Source: Bifidobacterium gallicum DSM 20093 = LMG 11596 (GTDB taxonomy: Bacteria > Actinomycetota > Actinomycetes > Actinomycetales > Bifidobacteriaceae). From it: DNA of 64,000 nt. The position numbers and the translations under genes were made by a program. Numbering within the stretch: position 1 is the first letter of the stretch; each line of letters starts with the position of its first letter. The stretch lies in assembly GCF_000741205.1 (NCBI RefSeq), contig NZ_JGYW01000008.1, forward strand, positions 16,119 through 80,118. The letters are read 5' to 3'. The notes below the pieces were generated by a model, which worked only from the letters and a program-made list of their open reading frames with translations, ran no database searches and had not been told where the DNA came from. Of the stretch, positions 8,681-17,126 are shown in pieces.

Positions 8681-9493
8681 TTATTTCTGGGGTTGCGCGG
8701 TGGCCGTTGTGTCGGCTTGGATGTTTTGCTCAATAAGGCTGCAATGCGCGATGGCGCGCGTTACGCTGTCGGCCAGTGAGCTCAGTTGCACGCCTTGCTT
8801 GGCCAATGCGTAAATCTCGCCGGTGATGCCGTAGGGCGACAATCCCGTGAACTTTACAATTGGAGCCATCGCCATATCGAGATATTGCGCGCTGCGCTGC
8901 TCCACAAGATCGGCTAATTCCTTGCTGAGCTTGTCGGGATCGGTGCCTGATTTGGCCGTGAATGGCACTTTCACCAAGCCTTCGGTGGTGGGATTGAGCT
9001 TCTCGATCGCCGATGTGCTAAGCACGGAGTTCGGTACGAGCACCGTATTGCCCGATCGCGAGCGCACAATCGTTTGACGCCATGTGATGTCTTCCACAAC
9101 GCCTGTGGTGCCCGAAATCGTGACCACGTCTCCAGGCTGGATCACGTGGCCGACCATCAGGTCGAAGCCGGACACAATGTTCGCAATCCAGTCTTTGAGG
9201 CCGAGTGACAGTGCCAAACCGCCGATTCCCAACGCGGTGAACACGGTGGTCGGGCTAACGCCGAACACGGGTTGCAGTACGGCTGTGGCTGCTAACGTCC
9301 AGATTAGGATGCGTACAATGTTGACGAACAACGAGACGTTGGGCACACCCGTTTTGGCCAATGCTCGCTGCATGATGCGCGTAATGGTACGCGCAAGCAG
9401 CAATGCGAGCAAAAATACGACGACAAGCCAAATGATCTTGCCCGTATTGTTATGGAAGAAATCGGAAACGTTGTGCAGCAGCGCGTCAGGCAT
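8681..9493 (-). CDS. mscS: MscS-family mechanosensitive ion channel
   Basis: 270 residues from ATG 9493. An N-terminal membrane helix (IIWLVVVFLLALLLARTI), a second hydrophobic segment (VNIVRILIWTLAATAVLQPV) and the pore helix region TALGIGGLALSLGLKDWI are followed by the beta domain containing GDVVTISGTTGVVEDI and VLVPNSVLS. That is the MscS core. The family opens under membrane tension to release solutes on osmotic downshock. Its ATG overlaps the stop of the upstream tetR gene by 8 bases, which implies translational coupling. C-terminus ends in a short Ala/Thr/Gln tail. Confidence 0.92.
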   Translation of the reverse strand: MPDALLHNVSDFFHNNTGKIIWLVVVFLLALLLARTITRIMQRALAKTGVPNVSLFVNIVRILIWTLAATAVLQPVFGVSPTTVFTALGIGGLALSLGLKDWIANIVSGFDLMVGHVIQPGDVVTISGTTGVVEDITWRQTIVRSRSGNTVLVPNSVLSTSAIEKLNPTTEGLVKVPFTAKSGTDPDKLSKELADLVEQRSAQYLDMAMAPIVKFTGLSPYGITGEIYALAKQGVQLSSLADSVTRAIAHCSLIEQNIQADTTATAQPQK

Positions 9494-10169
9494 AGGCGGG
9501 GGCGGCCAGTGAGGCGGTGATGTAGTTGGGCAGCGGGCGTTCCGTGGCGAATGCGCGACGCCAGTATGTGCGCAGGCTCTCTTTGGACATGGCCATGTAC
9601 AAGCCCATGACGAGCATTGCCGTGTCTTCGTCCATGAGTTCCTCAACGCTGATATCGCCGTCGATCGCCGCCCAATCCTGCAGGATCGAGATCAGGCCGC
9701 CGACTGAGAAATTGATCAGCATGCTGGTGCGCTTGTCGATCGTTTCGGGGTCGAGGTCGAGCAGGCTTATGAATGTCAGGCGCATGAAGTCGCGCAGCGA
9801 CTCGCGCAATTCAGGCGCGCTGTTCGATCCTGTCAACAAGGCCAAACGGTCGATGCGGCGGCGTTGTTCGGGCTGTTCGAGCAGGCTGGTGCAGTAGAAG
9901 CGCCATTCGGTTTCGGGGCGCAAATGCATGTGGGCCTGTGGTGTGGCTGGACGGGGTATGTTCTCTACTTCGCGCAAAATGGCGGCGTCGGCCAGTTCGG
10001 GCAGTCCAGAGAAGTGGTAATAGAACGAATTGCGGTTCACGTCGGCCATGCGCACCACATCGGTTACGGTAATCCTATGGTATTCGCGGTCGGCCAACAG
10101 CTCCCAGAAAGCGTTCTCCATCCTCTCCTTGGCAGGGAGCATGTGGGAATCGCGACGTGGTCTTGGCAT
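9486..10169 (-). CDS. TetR/AcrR-family transcriptional regulator
   Basis: 227 residues. The N-terminal 55 residues form the TetR helix-turn-helix (AFWELLADREYHRITVTDVV, then ADVNRNSFYYHFSGLPEL). The C-terminal ligand-binding part is helical and unassignable. The start ATG at 10169 has AAGGAG upstream. The gene overlaps the downstream mscS by 8 bases, so the regulator probably controls its own operon including the channel; that is inference. No clear operator palindrome stands out in the 160 bases upstream. Confidence 0.9.
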   Translation of the reverse strand: MPRPRRDSHMLPAKERMENAFWELLADREYHRITVTDVVRMADVNRNSFYYHFSGLPELADAAILREVENIPRPATPQAHMHLRPETEWRFYCTSLLEQPEQRRRIDRLALLTGSNSAPELRESLRDFMRLTFISLLDLDPETIDKRTSMLINFSVGGLISILQDWAAIDGDISVEELMDEDTAMLVMGLYMAMSKESLRTYWRRAFATERPLPNYITASLAAPAYA

Positions 10170-10273
10170 CAGTTTCTCCTTTTGAGACCAGTTTACTGGG
10201 CAATGTGCTATCAGCTGTTGGCGATGCTATGCGACTGTGAGCCAACCTGTTGACAAGCGTTGTTTCATCGTGG

Positions 10274-10317
10274 CATCATGCATGGCTATGCAAATTATTG
10301 CATAGCCATGCATGATG
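10274..10317. other. Perfect 20-bp hairpin between the DUF2974 gene and tetR
   Basis: Arms 10274-10293 and 10298-10317 are perfectly complementary (left arm starts CATCATGCATGGCT) around the loop ATTA. It lies 16 bases beyond the DUF2974 stop and about 105 bases upstream of tetR. There is no T run on either side. It may end the DUF2974 transcript, or serve as an operator or RNA-processing site for the tetR-mscS operon. Confidence 0.8.
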
Positions 10318-10333
10318 GTGTGTAAGGCACTGA

Positions 10334-11554
10334 TTACTCTGCGCCAGCTGATCGGTTCACGTCGGGATTGTGGGAGAGCGCAGCGCCCATGATCATGCCC
10401 ATGACTTGCATAATTACCTTGCGTTGATCGCTATCCAACCCCACGAATTCCGAGAGCATGTCGGGTATCTGACCCAATCCGCTTGTGGCGATTTGTGATG
10501 GTCGCTCATGGCCTGAAGCTTCCAATACGCGGAACAATGCGGCGACTCCGCGCTCGATGCGTTCGGGCGGATTGGTGTCGAGCCAATGGTTCATGTCTGC
10601 ATAAAACTGCTGGGATTTGGGGGAGAGCTCAGGTACTGTGTCAAATTGGTCTCCCTTGGTCAGCCAATTGAATCCGGAATGCTGCATGATGCCATCCACA
10701 TTTGATTTGACGATGATGTGGTGTTCGCGTTGTGGCATTGTCATCAGCAGGCCAATGATTGACGAGTCAGGCATGACCTTCGTGATGCGGTCGACGATTG
10801 CGGCATACTCTTTGCTCGATGCCACACCTGAGGGGAATCCTGGGCCGTCCATCGAGAAAATGCGTTGGATGCGGTCCTGGATGCGTTCTTCCACATTCAT
10901 CGCCGCATACACGGCCAGGTTGCCGCCTTTGGAATGGCCCGTGAGCATGATTGGACCGTCCCACAATTGCGCCACACGACGTAAATAGTCGGCCGCCATG
11001 CGTTGCGCCGGCACGGGATAGGCGTAGGACATGTCAAAATCTTCGCGCCATCCCACGAGCGTGTCATCAGTGCCACGGTATCCGATCACCAACGTCCCGT
11101 CAGGAAGCTTGTAGGTGATTGCCGCGAATTGTGTGGCCTGGTCGGTGCGGAATCGCACTTGGGCCGCATTGAGTTCAGAAGAGCTGAACCGTGGATTGCC
11201 TGCGAGTGTGCGATAAAACGCTTCGGTCACTTTCCCAGGCACGAACGACGGTTCGGTGGTCGGCGCTTCCTCACCGTCGGCAACAGGGTGGAATTGCGCC
11301 ATGTCGCGGATCTTGACGCCGTTGTAAGGCACTTGGGCTATGGCGTGGGTGGAAGCCAGCGGATGCTTCCAATCAAACTGTTTGAGACGCTTGGCCAACG
11401 TGCCATAACGTTCTTCGAGCTCGTCGAGTGTGGGGATTTCGTCGGGAATCGGACAATAGGCCAACATGGCGTATACGAGCGCGTCCACTTCATTGAACGG
11501 TACGACGCTGAAATCCTGGGTTTCCGTCTGCACGTAATCCGTGACGGTCCCCAT
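10334..11554 (-). CDS. DUF2974 alpha/beta-hydrolase-like protein
   Basis: 406 residues from ATG 11554, which is preceded by AAGGAGG. The lipase-type elbow GHSKGG has its nucleophile at Ser208. VIGYRGTDDTLVGWREDF upstream and IFSMDGPGF downstream match the DUF2974 family, a lipase-like fold found in Firmicutes and Actinobacteria. No signal peptide, so probably cytoplasmic. The substrate is unknown. The gene is divergent from the CmpB-like gene on the plus strand. The frame is open upstream to 11635 but without a ribosome site. Confidence 0.86.
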   Translation of the reverse strand: MGTVTDYVQTETQDFSVVPFNEVDALVYAMLAYCPIPDEIPTLDELEERYGTLAKRLKQFDWKHPLASTHAIAQVPYNGVKIRDMAQFHPVADGEEAPTTEPSFVPGKVTEAFYRTLAGNPRFSSSELNAAQVRFRTDQATQFAAITYKLPDGTLVIGYRGTDDTLVGWREDFDMSYAYPVPAQRMAADYLRRVAQLWDGPIMLTGHSKGGNLAVYAAMNVEERIQDRIQRIFSMDGPGFPSGVASSKEYAAIVDRITKVMPDSSIIGLLMTMPQREHHIIVKSNVDGIMQHSGFNWLTKGDQFDTVPELSPKSQQFYADMNHWLDTNPPERIERGVAALFRVLEASGHERPSQIATSGLGQIPDMLSEFVGLDSDQRKVIMQVMGMIMGAALSHNPDVNRSAGAE

Positions 11555-11759
11555 AACGCCTCCTTCTCGTGCCATACGAATGCAAGTCATGGTAAAAGAA
11601 CAAGCTTGGAATATAGGCAAAGAATTGTCTAACAAACTGATGATTCACCATCTGCGAAATGATGTGTTCTTGACCAATCGAACAAGACGCATCGGGTCGT
11701 GTGTCGCCCGATACAGCCCAGGTTGGCGCGATGTCGGACGTGTCAGTCACAGTGGTCAA

Positions 11760-12569
11760 ATGCCAGCTATGCTCATTGCCTTGGAAAAAGTGTTCCTGTG
11801 GTTCCTGTTCTACTCATTTGTGGGGTGGCTCTGGGAAACCTGCCTGAACATCGTCATGAAGAAACGCTTCGTCGATCGCGGTATGCTCAACGGACCGTTA
11901 TGCCCGATTTACGGATTTGGCGCGATGATCGTGATCTTCGCGCTGGCCGATGAACACGTGTGGTACGTTGTGTTCCTGTCGAGCGGCGTACTCGCCTGCA
12001 CACTCGAATACGTGACCTCATGGGGCATAGAAAAACTGTTCCATGTGCGCTTCTGGGACTACACGAACAAACCGTTCAACATCAACGGCCGCGTCTACCT
12101 CAACGGATTCCTGTTCTTCGGTCTTGGCGCCACCGTCGTCAAAGAATGGGTGCAGCCGCAAGTCATGCATGTGCTAGACATGTGGACGCCACTGGCATTG
12201 ACGATCACCAGCGGCATTCTGCTGGCGATCTTGCTCGTCGACTTCACGATCACACTGGCCGGCCTGATCAACATGAACAGCCGACTCGGCCATGTGGAAC
12301 AAGACATCAAAAACCTCAAGAAACAAGAAATCAGCGTGCTCGACGTGGGCATCAACGACACGGACGCGCGACTGGCCGCACTCGAACAAACCGTCAAACA
12401 CACGTTCTCGTATCAGCAGCGCCGCCTGATCCGCGCCTACCCGAAATTGCAAAGCACACAGCATTCGTTGCAACTCATTGAACAAACACGCGACTTGCTG
12501 ATGAAGAAAATCCCTAAAAACATTGCCCCCAGCGCTCATCGCAACGCCAAGGGCAACGCAACCAAATAA
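11760..12569 (+). CDS. CmpB-type (putative ABC transporter permease) membrane protein
   Basis: 269 residues from ATG 11760; a second ATG at 11769 is possible and no good ribosome site favours either. The first half has several membrane helices with the family motifs LFYSFVGWLWETC, RGMLNGPLCPIYGFGA and WDYTNKPFNINGR. These are hallmarks of the PF06541 family (annotated as putative ABC transporter permease). The C-terminal 90 residues are charged and likely coiled coil (NMNSRLGHVEQDIKNLKKQE). Actual transport has not been shown for this family and no ABC ATPase is adjacent. Confidence 0.85.
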   Translation: MPAMLIALEKVFLWFLFYSFVGWLWETCLNIVMKKRFVDRGMLNGPLCPIYGFGAMIVIFALADEHVWYVVFLSSGVLACTLEYVTSWGIEKLFHVRFWDYTNKPFNINGRVYLNGFLFFGLGATVVKEWVQPQVMHVLDMWTPLALTITSGILLAILLVDFTITLAGLINMNSRLGHVEQDIKNLKKQEISVLDVGINDTDARLAALEQTVKHTFSYQQRRLIRAYPKLQSTQHSLQLIEQTRDLLMKKIPKNIAPSAHRNAKGNATK

Positions 12570-12583
12570 GCTCCGATCGGTAA

Positions 12584-13774
12584 TCAGCGGCCATAGACTT
12601 CGGTCACAAACCTGCGCAATGCAGGAATGGCCGCTTCCACCTTGGACGTATCAAGGCAGAACGACATGCGCACATAGCCAGGCATGCCAAACGAATCGCT
12701 CGGCACCATGAACAAGTCATAATGCATGGCCTTTTCACAGAACGCATTCGCATCGTCTTCAAGCGCCTTGGGGAACATGTAGAACGTGCCACCAGGACGC
12801 ACCACTTCAAAACCAAGCTCAATCAACGTGTCGTACAGCAGCTCCATGTTCTTGCCATACACAGCCAAATCAGCCGTTTCATCAATCACACGGGCTACAG
12901 CGCGCTGAATCGACGCACCCGGGCAATTATGCCCAGTGCAACGTGAAATTTGCGTGAACATCGGGCCGAAAATGTCAGCCTGCTCAGCCTTGGGATTCAC
13001 AGCCACATAACCGATGCGCTCGCCTGGCAGCGACAACGACTTCGAGAACGAATAGCAGCTCAACGTGTTGTCGTAGAACTTGCTCGGATACGGCTGCTCG
13101 GCACCATCGAACGTGATCTCGCGATACGGTTCATCAGAAATCAAGAAGATCGCATGCCCGTATTCCTCTTGCTTGGCACGCATCAAATCAGCCAAACGCT
13201 GCAATGTGGCAGCCGAATACACAGCGCCCGACGGATTGTTCGGCGTATTAATCAGGATGGCCTGCACGTTCGGATTCATCGCCTGCTCAAGTGCCGCAAA
13301 ATCAATCTGGAAATCCTTGGGATCGCAAGGCAACACGGTCAACGTCAGCCCGGCGGCCTCGCTGTATGGGCGGTATTCGGGGAAATACGGCGCAAACGTG
13401 ATCATCTCGTCACCGGGCTTCGTCACAGCGCGGAACGCATGCGCCAACGCAGCCGTGGCACCCGAAGTGGGATAGATGTGGCTGGGCTCATAATCCATCC
13501 CAAACCGGCGGTTCAACGAATCAGCCACCGCCTGCGTGAACACGGGAAGGCCAGTGGACGGGCTGTAGCCATGCAACGCGATCGGTGACTCGGTTTCATA
13601 CAAGTCAATCATCGCTTCGGTAAAGTCATGGGTGGTCGGAACGCTCGGGTTGCCAATCGAGAAATCAAACACATGCTGCTCGCCAACCTCAGCACGACGG
13701 GCCGCAGCGCGCTCGCTGATCGCGCGAATGACGGAACGTTCCTTCAGCATGTCTACATAATGCTCGTTAATCAT
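12584..13774 (-). CDS. PLP-dependent class I/II aminotransferase
   Basis: 396 residues from ATG 13774 with GAAGGAGAG upstream. Fold-type I aminotransferase: FSIGNPSVP near the N-terminus, LHGYSPSTGLP, TSGATAALAHAF, NTPNNPSGAVY, ISDEPYREI, and the Schiff-base Lys245 in SFSKSLSLPGERIGY. It probably transfers amino groups between an amino acid and 2-oxoglutarate in the cytoplasm. The exact substrate (aspartate, alanine or aromatic) cannot be read from the sequence. Convergent with the CmpB-like gene, 14 bases apart. Confidence 0.9.
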   Translation of the reverse strand: MINEHYVDMLKERSVIRAISERAAARRAEVGEQHVFDFSIGNPSVPTTHDFTEAMIDLYETESPIALHGYSPSTGLPVFTQAVADSLNRRFGMDYEPSHIYPTSGATAALAHAFRAVTKPGDEMITFAPYFPEYRPYSEAAGLTLTVLPCDPKDFQIDFAALEQAMNPNVQAILINTPNNPSGAVYSAATLQRLADLMRAKQEEYGHAIFLISDEPYREITFDGAEQPYPSKFYDNTLSCYSFSKSLSLPGERIGYVAVNPKAEQADIFGPMFTQISRCTGHNCPGASIQRAVARVIDETADLAVYGKNMELLYDTLIELGFEVVRPGGTFYMFPKALEDDANAFCEKAMHYDLFMVPSDSFGMPGYVRMSFCLDTSKVEAAIPALRRFVTEVYGR

Positions 13775-14517
13775 GGCTCTCCTTCGCGGACGGCGGGACT
13801 TGCTACCTCCATCTTGGCGCAAACGCGGGCACAAGTCCACGGCACTATTCACGAACGTAAACGTACAGCGGCCACGTCACTGGAGTGTGAACGGGCGGCG
13901 CCGCGTTGCGCGGGGTTAATGGGCGTGGCACGGCATAGGTGGGCTGGAATGGACGGGTGACATGGGTGGGCGGATGGACGGGCTGGTCAGGAAGCGGGGA
14001 GAGTGGAGGGGCGGTGTCGTGTGGGGGTGCGGGGACTTGCGGGCGTGGGAGAGAAGGGCGTTGATGATGGTGACGAAAGTGGGGGTGAAGGCATGAAGGA
14101 GCGGGTGTGCGGGACTGGTAAAGAAGCAGGTGTGATGTGGGACTGCGGGGGGCGCGGGAATTTGCGTGAGGGGGGGCGTGGGGGGAAGGGAGTTGATGAT
14201 GGGACGAAAGCGGGGTGTGGGCGTGAACTGGCGTGGGTGCGGGTTCGGGAAGGAGTGGGGGTGGCGCAGTGCAGGGTTGCGGGGGCTTGCGTGCGCAGTT
14301 TTGAGGAGTTGATGATCGTGAAGAAAACGAGGGACGGGTGTGTGCATGTGGGCGAGCGTACGGACTCGTGAAATCTCTGTGCAAGCTGTGAGATAGAGGC
14401 GGACACCCCCTTGACATTCCACTAGGATGCTGAACCCTGGGGTCCACGCGAGTTCACAATGACGCAGACTCGTGGGGCGTAATGAATGAGAATGTATGCA
14501 GACGGAAGGCGAAGAGG
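13775..14517. repeat. G-rich non-coding region with a threefold degenerate repeat
   Basis: From about 13900 to 14370 the plus strand is extremely G-rich with many GGGG runs. A block containing GTTGATGAT followed by a GACGAAAG-like string occurs at about 14060, 14192 and 14308 (spacings about 132 and 116). The surrounding sequence is also loosely repeated. All three minus-strand frames stay open here and give Pro/His/Ser-rich translations; that is a composition effect, not evidence for genes. TTGACA at 14411-14416 may be a -35 for the TPR gene. Confidence 0.7.
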
Positions 14518-17010
14518 ATGTTCAATAAGCCAGACAACAGCCAGGCGACCGAGTTGTTCCCGCTACCTGAGCAGGATGAGGGTGCGAAATATGTGGTGAT
14601 TCCGGGTCCGCAGAAAGGATATGTGGCGCTGCAGCTGCCCAACGGCGGCCTGCAAATTCTGGCATGGATGAGCGATGACCTGCGCGTGTATGGCACAGAC
14701 CAGCCCATTTCCGGCGTTGATGAGGATACGCTGCCGCAGCTGCGCATCGATCCGTGGAGCGGCATCCCGGACACGGGTTCGATCCGCGTCTATGATCCCA
14801 AGCAGCCCGGGCGCGTGATGACAATCGGCGAATACGCGATCAATGGCGGCAACTATGAGTTCCGCAGCCTCAATGCTGACCTGGGCGGCGCGATTCAGCG
14901 TTCGTTCCCGGTCGCGGAATTCCTGGCGCTCGCGTGGCTGTCGTCGTACTACATTCCGACGCTGCACAACAAGCCTGTTGGCATGGGTGCGGGCCGTATG
15001 ACCGAAGTCTTTGAAGAAATGATGGGCATGCCGCTGCCCGACGCCATTGACATGATGATCTGGAAAGGCGCGACGAACAATCCCGACGCCACCGACTTCG
15101 ACCGTTATGTGGCTCGACAGCTCGTGGAAGCCGGTGCAGGCCAGCTGCGCCAGATCGCATCCGAACATGATCTGGGCTTCACGCGTCTGGGCACAAAGAT
15201 GTTCTGGATTTTCAACATCGACGAGCTCGAAGGGCTGCAGCGCGACGTGGCATTGGCCACGGAAGCCGCGATGAACCGGTTGTCGTTCGTGGATTTGGAC
15301 GCGCGTGACATTGATGACGAGATGGGCCTGGTCGGCACGGTGAACGAACGTATGGCGTGGAAGTCCACGAGCGACGCGTTGCACATGTTCGCCAAGCATG
15401 CCAAGTATGTGGAGGGCGCTTCAAAGAGGCCGAACCAGTATTTGTCGGTGTGTGGCGCTGAAGGCATGACGGGTGGCCCGTGGGATATCAGCACGCGGTT
15501 TGCGAACCTGTGCGAGAGCCTCATGTTGATGTTCCGTCTCGAATACCGTTTCGATATTGATCTTGATAACGGTGCGATGGTTATCAACTGCACGGTGCCG
15601 ACGCCGCTGATGTTCCCCGGCAGTGGTCTGACCGACCAAGGCTGGGTGGACCTGCGTGCGCAGCGTCCGGCCCACGCCGCGTCGTACGCGATGCGTTTGG
15701 CCGCGTTGATGGCGCAGATGGCGTTTATGTCAAGCGTGCGTTTGACGAAGGTGACCGTGAACTGCTTGTCGGCCAGCTTGTCGGGAGACTGCGTGCTGTC
15801 GCTTGATTTTGACCGCATGCCGTTCCAGATGGCTACGTTGCATGCGTTGACTTCGGGCGCGCTCGACAATCCTGCGCTCGACACTGATCCGTTGGCCATT
15901 TACAACCTGATCAAGCCAAGCAAATACTCGTTGCAGTTCACATCTGACCGTGGACTGGCCCCATGTGAGCCGCTGCCGGTGAGCCCCACATTCGCGAGCA
16001 AGCATCTGCCCGTGTGGGCTGATGAGCGCGAGTTGCCTGCTGCTCTGGCTCGGCTGCTGAGCGCCAAGCGCGTGTGTGAGCTTGACGTGATGAAGGATGA
16101 AGGTTCGGTCTCCGGCAAGGAAATCTGGGATATTTACGAGCAGGCCGAGGATTCGCCAATGACGGCCCAGATGGAACTCGAATCAGTGGCGATGCAGCTG
16201 GAAAGCGAAGAGATGGATCACACTGATCCCAACGTCAAGCCGCTGTTCTGCGAGCGCCCGCTGATGCGTGCCCTCGTGGCGTTGGACAATCCGCCGGCCG
16301 GCACCACGTATCGCAAGGTGCCTGATGCGTTGTATAACGTGCATTTGCTGCTGGCGCGCATCTACCGTGATACGGGCAATTTCGAGGCGTCGATTAAGCA
16401 TTCGCGCCAGGCTCAGGCGCTGTCGCCGACCACTCCGCAGGCGCTTGTGGAAGAAGCTGTGACGCATGTGGATGTGAATGATGATTTCTCGACGGCGATT
16501 GATTGCTTGATCCGCGCATTGCAGATCGCGTCGATTCCGGCGGATGTGTCGTTCATCTACTATCGTCTGGCGTTTGCCAATTGGCAGCAGGGCAACCAGA
16601 AGGTGGCGTTGGCGTGCTACACGCAGGTGTTGCAGAACAAGAACATGCCGCTCTACCAGTCGGCTGCCCGTGAGGTCAGCCAGTTGCTTGATGAGATGCA
16701 TGACTACGACGAGATCATGTCGGTTGCCGAGTCCACGCATGTGCTCAAGAACGCTGGCATTCCGGTGGCTCCGACCTCGCAGGTGCGTGAGCTGATCGCC
16801 AAGTCGGCCATTGGTTTGGTGGATGCGGGCTTCCCGCGTGCAGCCGACGATATGGTCTGGCTGCTGGGCCGCTTCACCGAGGGTGATGTGATCGCCGCTA
16901 TCGCCACGTCATTGCGTTGGGGCTGCGGTGAGGAAGTGGCGCCGACCGAGTTCCAGAGCGGTTCGCAAGAGGCTATGCTCGATGAGCTCAAGCGCGCGCT
17001 TGATCAGTGA
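14518..17010 (+). CDS. Large tetratricopeptide-repeat protein, function unknown
   Basis: 830 residues from ATG 14518 (GGAAGG nine bases upstream); an in-frame ATG at 14482 would add 12 basic residues. The first about 500 residues match no motif I recognise. Residues about 590 to 740 show TPR-like helices: VHLLLARIYRDTGNFEASIK, then PQALVEEAV, a third copy FIYYRLAFANWQQGNQKVAL and ACYTQVLQ. No signal peptide or membrane segment, so a cytoplasmic scaffold is likely. It stands alone, between a G-rich intergenic region and a bidirectional terminator. I do not know its function. Confidence 0.85.
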   Translation: MFNKPDNSQATELFPLPEQDEGAKYVVIPGPQKGYVALQLPNGGLQILAWMSDDLRVYGTDQPISGVDEDTLPQLRIDPWSGIPDTGSIRVYDPKQPGRVMTIGEYAINGGNYEFRSLNADLGGAIQRSFPVAEFLALAWLSSYYIPTLHNKPVGMGAGRMTEVFEEMMGMPLPDAIDMMIWKGATNNPDATDFDRYVARQLVEAGAGQLRQIASEHDLGFTRLGTKMFWIFNIDELEGLQRDVALATEAAMNRLSFVDLDARDIDDEMGLVGTVNERMAWKSTSDALHMFAKHAKYVEGASKRPNQYLSVCGAEGMTGGPWDISTRFANLCESLMLMFRLEYRFDIDLDNGAMVINCTVPTPLMFPGSGLTDQGWVDLRAQRPAHAASYAMRLAALMAQMAFMSSVRLTKVTVNCLSASLSGDCVLSLDFDRMPFQMATLHALTSGALDNPALDTDPLAIYNLIKPSKYSLQFTSDRGLAPCEPLPVSPTFASKHLPVWADERELPAALARLLSAKRVCELDVMKDEGSVSGKEIWDIYEQAEDSPMTAQMELESVAMQLESEEMDHTDPNVKPLFCERPLMRALVALDNPPAGTTYRKVPDALYNVHLLLARIYRDTGNFEASIKHSRQAQALSPTTPQALVEEAVTHVDVNDDFSTAIDCLIRALQIASIPADVSFIYYRLAFANWQQGNQKVALACYTQVLQNKNMPLYQSAAREVSQLLDEMHDYDEIMSVAESTHVLKNAGIPVAPTSQVRELIAKSAIGLVDAGFPRAADDMVWLLGRFTEGDVIAAIATSLRWGCGEEVAPTEFQSGSQEAMLDELKRALDQ

Positions 17011-17070
17011 GGTGACGCGAATGAGGGTTTGGGCCGTTATGCGGCTTGAGCGGAAATAAATAAAAATGAA

Positions 17071-17108
17071 GGTGGGTACTGCTTGCTGAAGCGGTACCCA
17101 CCTTTGTT
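17071..17108. terminator. Bidirectional terminator between the TPR and PfkB-like genes
   Basis: Perfect 9-bp stem 17071-17079 / 17094-17102 (GGTGGGTAC / GTACCCACC), with TTTGTTG on the plus side and an A-rich left flank (AAATAAATAAAAATG), which is a T run for the minus strand. It separates two convergent genes. Confidence 0.9.
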
Positions 17109-17126
17109 GTTGATGCTGGTGATGGA

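Noticed and set aside
13845-14447. Pro/His/Ser-rich proteins on the minus strand
   Set aside because: All three minus frames are open at once because the strand is C-rich; the translations are low complexity without a ribosome site.
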